A DNA stretch of 5,075 nt from Acidimicrobiales bacterium (GCA_030044045.1 JASHWO010000034.1:1-5075), one strand, 5' to 3'. Positions 1 through 5,075 are shown, numbered from the stretch's first letter. Program-made: numbers and translations. Notes: generated by a model from the letters alone, not told the origin.

Positions 1-838
1 TCAGCCGGGCGGGCAGCTCATGCTGACCACCGACGTCGAGAACTACCCTGGCTTCCCCGAGGGCGTCATGGGTCCGGAGCTGATGGCGGCCATGCGGGCC
101 CAGGCCGCCCGCTTCGGCGCCGAGCTGGTCACGGCCAAGGTCACCCGGCTCGACCTGAAGAGCTCGCCCTTCGGGGTGTGGGTGGGGGACCCGACGGCGG
201 GCGAGCCGACCTACGAGGCCGAGACGCTCATCGTGGCCACCGGGGCCCGCGCCCTGATGCTGGAGGTGCCGGGCGAGGACCGCCTCCTCGGCTACGGGGT
301 GTCGACCTGCGCCACCTGTGACGGGTTCTTCTTCCGATCCCAGGAGATCGTGGTGGTGGGCGGGGGCGACTCCGCCCTGGAGGAGGCGCTCTTCCTCACC
401 CGCTTCGCCTCGAAGGTCACCGTCGTCCACCGGCGGGACCAGCTTCGGGCCTCCCGCATCATGCAGGAGCGGGCGCTGGCCAGCCCCACCATCGAGTTCC
501 GGTGGAACGCCCAGGTCGTCGAGGTCCTCGGCGAGGACAAGGTGGTGGGCGTGCGGTTGCGGGACACGGTCACCGGCACCGAGTCCGAGCTGGCGGTCAA
601 CGGGGTATTCGTGGCCATCGGCCACGAGCCGAACACCACCGCCCTGGCCGGGCAGGTCGAGCTGGCGCCGAACGGCTACGTGCGTACCTTCGGCGGGTCG
701 TCCCGCACCAGCGTGGACGGGGTATTTGCCTGCGGCGACGTCCAGGACCACGTCTACCGCCAGGCGATCACCGCCGCCGGTACCGGCTGCATGGCAGCCA
801 TTGACGCCGAACGCTGGCTGGAGGCCCGAGGCTCCTAG
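1..838 (+). CDS. trxB: Thioredoxin reductase, 5' end missing
   Basis: FAD- and NADPH-dependent cytoplasmic flavoenzyme that reduces thioredoxin. The frame is open from base 2, and the first residues (QPGGQL, then [15 protein letters not shown]) already belong to the conserved region, so the methionine at base 20 is internal. About 40 N-terminal residues, including the first GxGxxG FAD motif, lie outside the window. The redox motif CATC is encoded at 308-319 (CATCDG). It is followed by the NADPH-binding segment [13 protein letters not shown] and by HRR, which contacts the NADPH 2'-phosphate. The C-terminal FAD motif [20 protein letters not shown] and the ending DAERWL are intact, and the gene stops with TAG at 836-838. 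It lies 80 nt upstream of trxA on the same strand, the usual actinobacterial pairing. The CATC redox centre and the low-molecular-weight TrxB layout rule out ferredoxin-NADP reductase-like relatives. Confidence 0.97.
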   Translation, partial: QPGGQLMLTTDVENYPGFPEGVMGPELMAAMRAQAARFGAELVTAKVTRLDLKSSPFGVWVGDPTAGEPTYEAETLIVATGARALMLEVPGEDRLLGYGVSTCATCDGFFFRSQEIVVVGGGDSALEEALFLTRFASKVTVVHRRDQLRASRIMQERALASPTIEFRWNAQVVEVLGEDKVVGVRLRDTVTGTESELAVNGVFVAIGHEPNTTALAGQVELAPNGYVRTFGGSSRTSVDGVFACGDVQDHVYRQAITAAGTGCMAAIDAERWLEARGS

Positions 839-918
839 CGACGGGAACAGCGGCGGCGACCGCGGTGTTGACGACAGCGGCTCCGGGGTCCGTCCCGGCA
901 GCGAGTGAGGAGACGGAG

Positions 919-1245
919 ATGAGCGACAAGATCGTGACCCTGGACGACGCCACCTTCGACGAGCAGGTCAAGGCGGCGGACGTACCGGTGCTGGTGGACT
1001 TCTGGGCCGAGTGGTGCGGGCCGTGCAAGATGATCGCCCCGGTACTCGAGGAGATCGCCGAGGAGCAGGCCGGGAAGCTCCAGGTGGGCAAGGTGAACAT
1101 CGACGAGAACCTGGACGTCACCCGGCGCTACGACGTGATGAGCATCCCCACCCTGATCCTCTTCAAGGACGGGGAGCCGAAGACCCGCCTGATCGGGGCC
1201 AAGCCGAAGGGCCAGCTCCTCCAGGAGCTGGCCGAGTACCTCTGA
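919..1245 (+). CDS. trxA: Thioredoxin
   Basis: Small cytoplasmic protein-disulfide reductant, 108 residues, which is the normal family length. The active site WCGPCK is at residues 32-37 (Cys33 and Cys36). The buried Asp27 and the cis-Pro77 in the SIPT motif match the essential positions of Escherichia coli Trx1. The ATG at 919 is chosen because GAGGAG (907-912) sits 6 nt upstream and because the protein then begins MSDKIVTLDD, a typical thioredoxin start. An in-frame GTG at 865 would add 18 low-complexity residues and has no visible ribosome-binding site. The gene follows trxB by 80 nt and precedes cwlM by 18 nt, so the three are probably one transcript. No convincing separate promoter is visible in 839-918. 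Confidence 0.98.
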   Translation: MSDKIVTLDDATFDEQVKAADVPVLVDFWAEWCGPCKMIAPVLEEIAEEQAGKLQVGKVNIDENLDVTRRYDVMSIPTLILFKDGEPKTRLIGAKPKGQLLQELAEYL

Positions 1246-1263
1246 GCGGGCACCGGCGCCGTC

Positions 1264-2274
1264 GTGGCGGGACCGGGTGCCGGGGTGCCGGAGACCGGCG
1301 TCCTCCCCCTGGCCGAGGGGCACGCCGGCGAGCCGGTGGTCGACGTCCAACGGCGCCTGCGGGCCCTTGGCTTCGAGGCGGTGGGCGACGCCGACGGTCG
1401 GTATGGCCGCGCCACCCGCGCTGCCGTGGAGGCCTTCCAGCACCGGCGGGGCCTCCGGGTCGACGGGGTATGCGGCCAGCAGACCTGGGACACCCTGGTC
1501 GAGGCCGGCTTTCGCCTGGGCGACCGCTTCCTCTACCGCCGCACCCCCATGCTCCGCGGCGACGACGTGGCGGAGCTGCAGCAACGCCTGGGGGCCCTCG
1601 GCTTCGACACCGGCCGGGTCGACGGCATCTTCGGCGACGTCACCTCGATGGCGCTCGGCGACTTCCAGCGCAATGCCGGCCTGCCGGTCGACGGCATCCT
1701 CGGCGCCACCACCATGCGGGAGCTCCTGCGGGTCCAGGCCCGCCACCAGCAGGCTGAGCTGGTCACGACGGTGCGCGACCGGGAACGGCTGCGCCAGGCG
1801 CCCCCCACCCTGGTGGGGCGACACGTGGCCGTGGGCGAGCTGGGAGGGCTGGGGACCGTGGTGGCCGCCCTGCGCCGGCGGCTGGTGACCGCCGGGGCCC
1901 GGGTGACCTCACTGCACCACCCGGACGGCTCCTCCCAGGCCCAGGAGGCCAACGCCGCCGGGGTCGACGCCTACCTGGCCGTCACTCTCGACCCCGACCG
2001 TCCCGGCTGCAGCACCTCGTACTACGCCGGCTACCGCTACGAGTCCACCGGCGGGCGCCGGTTGGCCGAGCTGGTCCAGCAGGAGGTGCCGGCGGCCCTG
2101 GCCGTGCCCGACCACGGCCTCCGAGGCATGTCACTGCCGGTGCTGCGGGAGACCCGCATGCCGGCGGTCATCGTGGAGGTCGGGCCAGCCACCGCCGTGG
2201 TCGAGCGCGGCCCAGCCCTGGCCGGCGCCCTGGCCGGCGCCCTGGTGGCCTGGGCCGGCACGCCGTGGGAGTAG
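1264..2274 (+). CDS. cwlM: CwlM-like protein: two peptidoglycan-binding domains and a degenerate amidase domain
   Basis: 336 residues. Two PG_binding_1 domains lie at about residues 22-80 and 98-156, each with the LxxLGF...DGxxG...FQ...GLxVDGxxG pattern. An Amidase_3-like fold follows at about 184-330. The link GFRLGDRFLYRR...LRGDDVAELQ matches my recollection of M. tuberculosis CwlM, as does the location after trxB-trxA and before parB. Mycobacterial CwlM is a cytoplasmic pseudo-amidase that activates MurA when phosphorylated by PknB. Here the zinc-binding DPGHGG motif is replaced by VAVGELGG (residues 188-195), the SIHxN histidine position reads AVTLD (239-243), and only the late glutamate in VEVGP (Glu305) remains. 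Hydrolase activity is therefore unlikely. The protein ends directly after the amidase fold, without the tail that carries the mycobacterial phosphosites. The start is uncertain: GTG 1264 is the first start after the in-frame trxA stop, GTG 1285 is an alternative, and neither has a strong ribosome-binding site. Confidence 0.87.
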   Translation: MAGPGAGVPETGVLPLAEGHAGEPVVDVQRRLRALGFEAVGDADGRYGRATRAAVEAFQHRRGLRVDGVCGQQTWDTLVEAGFRLGDRFLYRRTPMLRGDDVAELQQRLGALGFDTGRVDGIFGDVTSMALGDFQRNAGLPVDGILGATTMRELLRVQARHQQAELVTTVRDRERLRQAPPTLVGRHVAVGELGGLGTVVAALRRRLVTAGARVTSLHHPDGSSQAQEANAAGVDAYLAVTLDPDRPGCSTSYYAGYRYESTGGRRLAELVQQEVPAALAVPDHGLRGMSLPVLRETRMPAVIVEVGPATAVVERGPALAGALAGALVAWAGTPWE

Positions 2275-2303
2275 CGCCGCCCCGTCGGTGACTGGTGGGT
2301 GAA

Positions 2304-2321
2304 CACCGGGGATCCTCGGTG
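2304..2321 (+). terminator. Possible hairpin downstream of cwlM
   Basis: CACCGGG and CTCGGTG can pair over 7 bp (one G-T) around a GATC loop, starting 30 nt after the cwlM stop. There is no T-tract, so it would be an atypical terminator at best. Its position between convergent genes is the main argument for it. Confidence 0.25.
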
Positions 2322-2362
2322 ACCGCGGGGTGTCCAAACCCTGTACTTCAAGGAGAAATCAA

Positions 2363-2395
2363 CAATCCACAACGTCATGCACAGGTTGTGGACAA
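2363..2395. promoter_or_regulatory. Cluster of three DnaA-box-like 9-mers
   Basis: Three 9-mers start exactly 12 bp apart. CAATCCACA (2363-2371, +) matches 7 of 9 of TTATNCACA. TCATGCACA (2375-2383, +) matches 8 of 9. TTGTCCACA (2387-2395, - strand) is the preferred box described for actinobacterial DnaA. The 60 bases 2341-2400 contain 27 G/C, far below the surrounding genes. Two inverted repeats overlap the cluster: CCACAAC (2367-2373) with GTTGTGG (2385-2391), and CAGGTT (2382-2387) with AACCTG (2395-2400). The region lies between the convergent cwlM and parB genes. It could bind DnaA as an accessory site. It could also be a bidirectional hairpin that only resembles DnaA boxes. Confidence 0.4.
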
Positions 2396-2461
2396 ACCTG
2401 AAGGTCCGGTTGACAGTTTCCCGATGAACCGGCGGTGGCCTGGGAATTCCTACCCGGACGC

Positions 2462-3427
2462 TCAGTCGCTGGCCACCGGTGCCGGCGGTGCCGGCGGTGC
2501 CGGCGGGTGGGGCTCGACCATCGCTCGATAGATCCGCTCGAGGTCCTCGAGGGTGGCGAACTCCACGATGAGCCGGCCCCGGCGGTTGTGCAGCTCGACC
2601 TTCACTCTCGTGTTGAGGTGCGCCGAGAGCAGCTCCTCGAGCTCCAGCACACCCGGCTCCGGCAACTGCCGCTGGAGTACCGTGGGACTGGTAGTACCAT
2701 TGGTACTACCAGTCGATGGGGGTTCGGAGCCGGCGGCCGACACCAGACCCTCGTCACCGGTCAGGCGCACTGCTTCTTCCACCGCCCGCACGGTGAGCCC
2801 TTCGGTGACGATCCGTTCGACCATCGACTCCTGGAACGCCCGATCGGGCGTGGCCAGCAGCGCCCGGGCGTGGCCAGCGGTGATGGTGCCCTCCGCCAGG
2901 GCCCGCTGGGCACCGGCCGGGAGCTGCAGGAGCCGGAGGGTGTTGGTCACCGTCGCCCGGCTCTTGCCCACCCGGGTGGCCACCTGCTCATGGGTGAAGT
3001 CGAACTCGTCGATGAGCTGCTGGTACGCGGCTGCCTCCTCCAGCGCGTTGAGGTCGGCCCGGTGCAGGTTCTCCACCAGCGCCTGCTCCAGGCTGTGCAC
3101 GTCGCTCGTCCCGCTCTGCACCAGCACCGGGATGGTCTGCAGCCCGGCCCGGCGGGCAGCCCGCCATCGGCGCTCACCGGCAATCAGCTCGTAACTCTCC
3201 GCTTCCTCGTCGACCTCCCGCACCAGGACCGGCTGCAGCACGCCGAGCTCCCGGATCGACGCCGCCAGCGATGACATGGCCTCCTCGTCGAAGTGCGAGC
3301 GTGGCTGCAGCGCATTGGGGCGGATACTGGTGATGGGCACCTCTCGCAGCGCCGAGCCCCGCTCCCCCACCGACTCGGTGGGGATGAGGGCGCCCAGTCC
3401 CTTACCCAGCCCGCTTCGGCGCGCCAT
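2462..3427 (-). CDS. parB: Chromosome-partitioning protein ParB
   Basis: CTP-dependent DNA clamp that loads at parS, spreads, and drives origin segregation with ParA. It has 321 residues, a normal length. The N-terminal RRSGLGKGLGALIP (3-16) is the ParA-interacting motif that stimulates the ATPase. The CTP-binding motifs are GERRWRAAR (84-92) and ENLHRADLN (119-127). A helix-turn-helix (about 145-170, HEQVATRVGKSRATVTNTLR) reads parS. A low-complexity Gly/Ser/Thr linker (about 221-240) leads to the C-terminal dimerisation domain (about 255-300), and the protein ends in a Pro-Pro-Ala-rich tail. ATG 3427 is supported by a full-strength ribosome-binding site inside parA. The gene overlaps the parA end by 26 nt, so translation is probably coupled. 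The linker contains a 29-bp palindrome with unusual codon use (2686-2714). Confidence 0.97.
   Translation of the reverse strand: MARRSGLGKGLGALIPTESVGERGSALREVPITSIRPNALQPRSHFDEEAMSSLAASIRELGVLQPVLVREVDEEAESYELIAGERRWRAARRAGLQTIPVLVQSGTSDVHSLEQALVENLHRADLNALEEAAAYQQLIDEFDFTHEQVATRVGKSRATVTNTLRLLQLPAGAQRALAEGTITAGHARALLATPDRAFQESMVERIVTEGLTVRAVEEAVRLTGDEGLVSAAGSEPPSTGSTNGTTSPTVLQRQLPEPGVLELEELLSAHLNTRVKVELHNRRGRLIVEFATLEDLERIYRAMVEPHPPAPPAPPAPVASD
2478..2504. repeat. Three tandem copies of a 9-bp unit at the parB 3' end
   Basis: GGTGCCGGC is repeated three times without a gap and encodes successive Pro-Pro-Ala triplets in the ParB C-terminal tail. A slippage-prone low-complexity repeat. The copy number probably varies between relatives and no function is implied. 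Confidence 0.85.
2686..2714. repeat. 29-bp perfect nested palindrome inside parB
   Basis: The arms GACTGGTAGTACCA (2686-2699) and TGGTACTACCAGTC (2701-2714) are perfect 14-bp inverted copies around a single T. Each arm contains its own smaller palindrome: TGGTAGTACCA (2689-2699) and TGGTACTACCA (2701-2711), spaced 12 bp apart. 14 of 29 bases are G/C, against a surrounding GC-rich gene. In the parB frame it encodes a Ser/Thr/Gly/Asn stretch (residues around STGSTNGTTS) with T-ending codons such as ACT, GGT, AGT and AAT, which are rare elsewhere in the gene. TGGTNNNACCA resembles the operator pattern of FadR-type GntR regulators. A protein-binding site, a cruciform or an inserted palindromic element are all possible. 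Confidence 0.9.
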
Positions 3428-4565
3428 TGCTCACCTCCTTGGCAAGCTCGCGGTAGGCGATGGCCCCTCGCGAGGTCGGATCGAACACGGTGATCGGCTG
3501 GCCAAAGGACGGTGCCTCCGAGAGCCGGACGGAGCGCGGGATCACGCTCCGGCAGACCAAGCCCGGGAAGTGCTCCCGCACCTCGGCCGCCACGTCGACC
3601 GCCAAGCGGGTCCGGGCGTCGAACATGGTGAGGACGATGGTGCTGACCTCCAGTGCGCTGTTCAGGTTCGTCGCCACCAGGTGCACGTTCCGCAGGAGCT
3701 GACTCAGGCCCTCTAGGGCATAATATTCGCACTGTATCGGCACTAATACCTCGGTCGCCGCCGCCAGGCCGTTGACGGTGATCAACCCGAGAGACGGCGG
3801 GCAGTCGATGAGGACGAAGTCGTAGTCCTCCACCGCGGCGTCGATGGCCCGCTTCAGCTTCAGCTCCCGGCTGAATGCCGGGACGAGCTCGATCTCCACC
3901 CCGGCCAGGTCGATGGTGGCCGGTGCCACGAAGAGGTTCTTCACGCTAGTCGCTTCGACGCAGTCCTCGATCGGCGTATCCCGCATGATCACGTCGTACA
4001 TGGAGAGCTCGAAATTCCGGGCGTCGATGCCGAGCCCGGTGGTGGCGTTACCCTGCGGGTCGAGGTCGATCACCAGGATCCGGTAGTCGAGCTCGGCCAG
4101 GGCGGCACCGAGGTTCACCGTGGTGGTGGTCTTCCCCACACCACCCTTCTGGTTGGCGACCGCCAGCACCCGGGGCAGCAGGCGGGGACTGTCAGCCACT
4201 TCCTCCCTGTCCCTGACGCCGCCCAGTCGGACGGCCGGAGCAGCGGCCGACTGGGCGGCGGATCCGTCGCCGTTGGCGGGCGGTCCCGTCGCCGGCTCGA
4301 CGACGACCGGCGTCGCCGGGCTTTCTCCCGTTTCCGGTCGGATCGGCGCCTCCGGAACCTCTACCACTGCCTCCTCCTTGCCCCGCCCATCCCCTCCGGG
4401 GCCAGGATCCTCGACGACATCCTGTTCGACGTCGAACGGCGCCCCCTCGTCGGCAGCCACCTGTCGCCGATCACCAGTACCTGCGGTTCTCGAGTTCGAT
4501 CGAGGTTTGGAGACCTGGTACTCCTGCTTGTCGTCCGCCCCACGGTGTCGCCGGATACGCATCAT
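3402..4565 (-). CDS. parA: Chromosome-partitioning ATPase ParA (Soj)
   Basis: Deviant-Walker ATPase that forms a DNA-bound gradient and moves ParB-parS complexes. From ATG 4565 it has 387 residues. The Walker A motif KGGVGKTT is at 140-147 with Lys140 as the signature lysine, the A' motif LDPQGN is at 168-173 (Asp169), and Walker B FVLIDCPP is at 250-257 (Asp254). The ATPase core begins near residue 132. The first 130 residues are a disordered acidic, Pro/Ala-rich extension. The start is uncertain. ATG 4565/4562 has a poor ribosome-binding site. An in-frame GTG at 4367 lies 5 nt after GGAGG and would give 321 residues, close to the usual size. Codons 1-34 use 13 A/T-ending codons, more than expected in this genome, which also favours a later start. 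The stop TAA lies inside the parB 5' end. The gene heads a parA-parB operon behind the parS sites. Confidence 0.97.
   Translation of the reverse strand: MMRIRRHRGADDKQEYQVSKPRSNSRTAGTGDRRQVAADEGAPFDVEQDVVEDPGPGGDGRGKEEAVVEVPEAPIRPETGESPATPVVVEPATGPPANGDGSAAQSAAAPAVRLGGVRDREEVADSPRLLPRVLAVANQKGGVGKTTTTVNLGAALAELDYRILVIDLDPQGNATTGLGIDARNFELSMYDVIMRDTPIEDCVEATSVKNLFVAPATIDLAGVEIELVPAFSRELKLKRAIDAAVEDYDFVLIDCPPSLGLITVNGLAAATEVLVPIQCEYYALEGLSQLLRNVHLVATNLNSALEVSTIVLTMFDARTRLAVDVAAEVREHFPGLVCRSVIPRSVRLSEAPSFGQPITVFDPTSRGAIAYRELAKEVSNGAPKRAG
3431..3440 (-). promoter_or_regulatory. Strong parB ribosome-binding site within parA
   Basis: On the - strand AAGGAGGTGA is a full complement of the 16S rRNA 3' end. 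Its GGAGG core is 6 nt before the parB ATG. It lies inside the last codons of parA, which supports coupled but independently strong translation of ParB. Confidence 0.9.
4365..4377 (-). promoter_or_regulatory. Alternative parA start: GGAGGAGG followed by GTG
   Basis: On the - strand GGAGGAGG (4377-4370) is followed by GTG at 4367-4365 in the parA frame; the first GGAGG is 5 nt from the GTG. This is much stronger than anything before ATG 4565. It may be the main start, or it may be chance in a Lys-Glu-Glu-Ala codon run. Confidence 0.45.
4424..4437. promoter_or_regulatory. parS-like symmetric palindrome in the parA 5' region
   Basis: GTTCGACGTCGAAC is a perfect 14-bp palindrome that differs from the parS at 4675 by one symmetric change per half site (12 of 14 identical). 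It lies in the parA N-terminal extension, 57 bases upstream of the alternative GTG start. It could be a weak or diverged parS, an operator, or a chance palindrome in GC-rich coding DNA. Its half-site order is opposite to that of the mycobacterial LexA box. Confidence 0.35.
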
Positions 4566-4598
4566 ACGGCCCCGAGATCGCTGGTCAGCACGGCACCC

Positions 4599-4627
4599 AT
4601 CCTCCCTGCCAGCAGGCCTCAGGTCAA
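4599..4627 (-). promoter_or_regulatory. Candidate parA promoter
   Basis: On the - strand TTGACC (4627-4622) is followed after 17 nt by GAGGAT (4604-4599). The -35 matches the sigma-70 consensus in 5 of 6 positions; the -10 is poor but keeps the A at position 2 and the final T. Transcription would begin near 4592, about 27 nt before ATG 4565. The predicted start is 48 bp from the parS at 4675, so ParB loading could influence it. Confidence 0.3.
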
Positions 4628-4674
4628 GCGTTCATTACCGGTTCTGGCGAAATTCTTCCTCCGCCACCCGCCGC

Positions 4675-4688
4675 GTTCCACGTGGAAC
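4675..4688. promoter_or_regulatory. parS site 1, perfect palindrome
   Basis: GTTCCACGTGGAAC is a perfect 14-bp palindrome of the parS type (consensus core GTTTCACGTGAAAC; actinobacterial forms often carry CACGTGGAAC). It is 110 bp upstream of the parA ATG. It should be the loading site for the ParB encoded next to it. Confidence 0.92.
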
Positions 4689-4796
4689 ATGGGAGCGCAC
4701 CGTTCCCTCGCACTCGCCCAAGAGGCCAGCAGATAGGCAGCGTGGATCAGGGAGCCGTTTATCCAGGCAAGCATCTCGAGGCGGAGGAGGAAGGCC

Positions 4797-4958
4797 ATGC
4801 CGGAGCCATGGCCGACCGACGACAACACCGCGATAGGCCGGCTGGGGGGCGGCGAGCCCGCGCTACCTATCCGCTCGGCCGCTAAGTTCCACGTGGAGCC
4901 ATGGTGGCATCAGAACAGGGGGCGCTTGGCCGGGACCCCGACCCGCCGGGGGAAGTGA
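4797..4958 (+). CDS. Possible small protein of 53 residues
   Basis: An ATG at 4797 sits 6 nt after GGAGGAGG (4783-4790), one of the best ribosome-binding sites in the window. The frame runs to TGA at 4956-4958. It starts MPEPWPTDDN and ends TPTRRGK, and only 7 of 52 codons after the ATG end in A or T, close to the real genes here. It crosses the second parS, which is read as FHVE, and overlaps the rsmG 3' end in antisense for 49 nt. I recognise no family, membrane segment or motif, and I see no convincing promoter. The overlap with rsmG explains part of the codon bias. It may be chance. Confidence 0.22.
   Translation: MPEPWPTDDNTAIGRLGGGEPALPIRSAAKFHVEPWWHQNRGRLAGTPTRRGK
4886..4899. promoter_or_regulatory. 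parS site 2, one mismatch
   Basis: GTTCCACGTGGAGC matches parS site 1 in 13 of 14 positions, with one broken pair at the outer end. It begins 211 bp from site 1 and ends 10 bp before the rsmG stop codon. Two close sites in the parA upstream region are common for actinobacterial parS clusters. Confidence 0.82.
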
Positions 4959-5075
4959 GCCGGACACGCCTGATCCTGGCGGATCAGGCGGTACCCGAAG
5001 CCATCTCGGACCTCCTCCGCCGGTGACATGCCGAGCGAAGCCAACCCCTCCGCCGGCCAACGATCGCTGCCAGTC
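4910..5075 (-). CDS. rsmG: 16S rRNA (guanine-N7) methyltransferase RsmG, C-terminal end only
   Basis: Only the last 54 residues are in the window; the gene continues past base 5075 and no start codon belongs to it here. The frame ends in GYRLIRQDQ...HFPRRVGVPAKRPLF, the characteristic RsmG/GidB ending (pattern YPRRxGxPxKRPL), followed by TGA at 4912-4910. RsmG uses S-adenosylmethionine to methylate N7 of a guanine in the 530 loop of 16S rRNA (G527 in E. coli), and its loss gives low-level streptomycin resistance. The SAM-binding domain lies outside the window. Its place just upstream of parA is the normal order (rsmG-parA-parB). Confidence 0.92.
   Translation of the reverse strand, partial: TGSDRWPAEGLASLGMSPAEEVRDGFGYRLIRQDQACPAHFPRRVGVPAKRPLF

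Larger units (their letters stand above)
4566..4909. other. rsmG-parA intergenic region
   Basis: 344 bases between the rsmG stop and the first parA ATG. It holds two parS sites, a candidate parA promoter, a candidate small + strand gene and a long weak inverted repeat, GATAGG (4832-4837) with CCTATC (4866-4871). No rRNA or tRNA is visible. The length and the parS content suggest a centromere and regulatory segment rather than a missed ordinary gene. Confidence 0.7.

Noticed and set aside
883..898. CCGGG/CCCGG hairpin before the trxA ribosome-binding site
   Set aside because: Five pairs only, easily expected by chance at this GC content, and no riboswitch-like or attenuator structure around it.
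318..908. Long alternate frames in trxB, cwlM, parB and parA
   Set aside because: Arg/Pro/Ser-rich shadows of GC-rich genes with no recognisable domains; the true frames carry complete family motifs.
2218..2241. Two tandem copies of CTGGCCGGCGCC near the cwlM 3' end
   Set aside because: Encodes Leu-Ala-Gly-Ala twice in a C-terminal helix; ordinary low-complexity GC-rich coding DNA.
2410..2415. Perfect TTGACA -35 element on the + strand between cwlM and parB
   Set aside because: No acceptable -10 at 16-19 nt and no gene downstream on the + strand; it reads into antisense parB.
2845..2878. 14-bp direct repeat CGGGCGTGGCCAGC, copies 20 bp apart
   Set aside because: Lies in conserved ParB coding sequence (GHARALLATPDRA) and follows from similar Ala/Thr/Pro/Arg codons.
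4130..4139. DnaA-box-like TTCCCCACA within parA
   Set aside because: Encodes the Walker A KTTT residues and matches only 7 of 9; isolated.
4863..5060. 65-residue - strand frame at the right end
   Set aside because: Shadow of rsmG; the neighbouring frame carries the RsmG C-terminal signature.
1..5075. CRISPR array, tRNA, rRNA, insertion sequence or defence genes
   Set aside because: No regularly spaced repeats, structural RNA signatures, transposase motifs or terminal repeats were seen; all large frames belong to conserved core genes.

Overview
The window is a high-GC stretch of a bacterial chromosome. Its gene order, trxB-trxA-cwlM on the + strand facing parB-parA-rsmG on the - strand, is the block that flanks the replication origin in Actinobacteria (in Mycobacterium tuberculosis: trxB2-trxC-cwlM-Rv3916c-parB-parA-gidB, next to dnaA). 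The very high G/C at third codon positions, the mycobacterial-type CwlM and the parS form GTTCCACGTGGAAC all point to an actinobacterium. The compact arrangement may suit a deep-branching class such as Acidimicrobiia, but that is a guess.

Layout. 1-838 is the 3' part of thioredoxin reductase (trxB). 919-1245 is thioredoxin (trxA). 1264-2274 is a CwlM-type degenerate amidase with two peptidoglycan-binding domains. 2275-2461 is a convergent intergenic region whose middle 60 bases are AT-rich (27 of 60 are G/C) and hold a cluster of DnaA-box-like 9-mers. 2462-3427 is parB and 3402-4565 is parA, both on the - strand with a 26-nt overlap. 4566-4909 is a regulatory and centromere-like intergenic region with parS sites. 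4910-5075 is the 3' end of rsmG on the - strand; it has no start codon inside the window.

Function. TrxB passes electrons from NADPH to TrxA, which reduces protein disulfides. CwlM, by analogy with mycobacteria, would regulate the supply of peptidoglycan precursors rather than cut peptidoglycan. ParB loads at the parS sites just upstream of its own operon and works with the ParA ATPase to segregate the origin region. RsmG methylates 16S rRNA.

The genes themselves are ordinary for this locus and I see no clearly new system. The less ordinary points are these: a nested 29-bp perfect palindrome of foreign-looking composition in the ParB linker; DnaA-box-like sites between cwlM and parB; a parS-like symmetric variant and a strong internal ribosome-binding site in the parA 5' region; a possible small + strand gene that starts between the parS sites; and a CwlM that has lost nearly all catalytic residues and also the C-terminal tail that is phosphorylated in mycobacteria.
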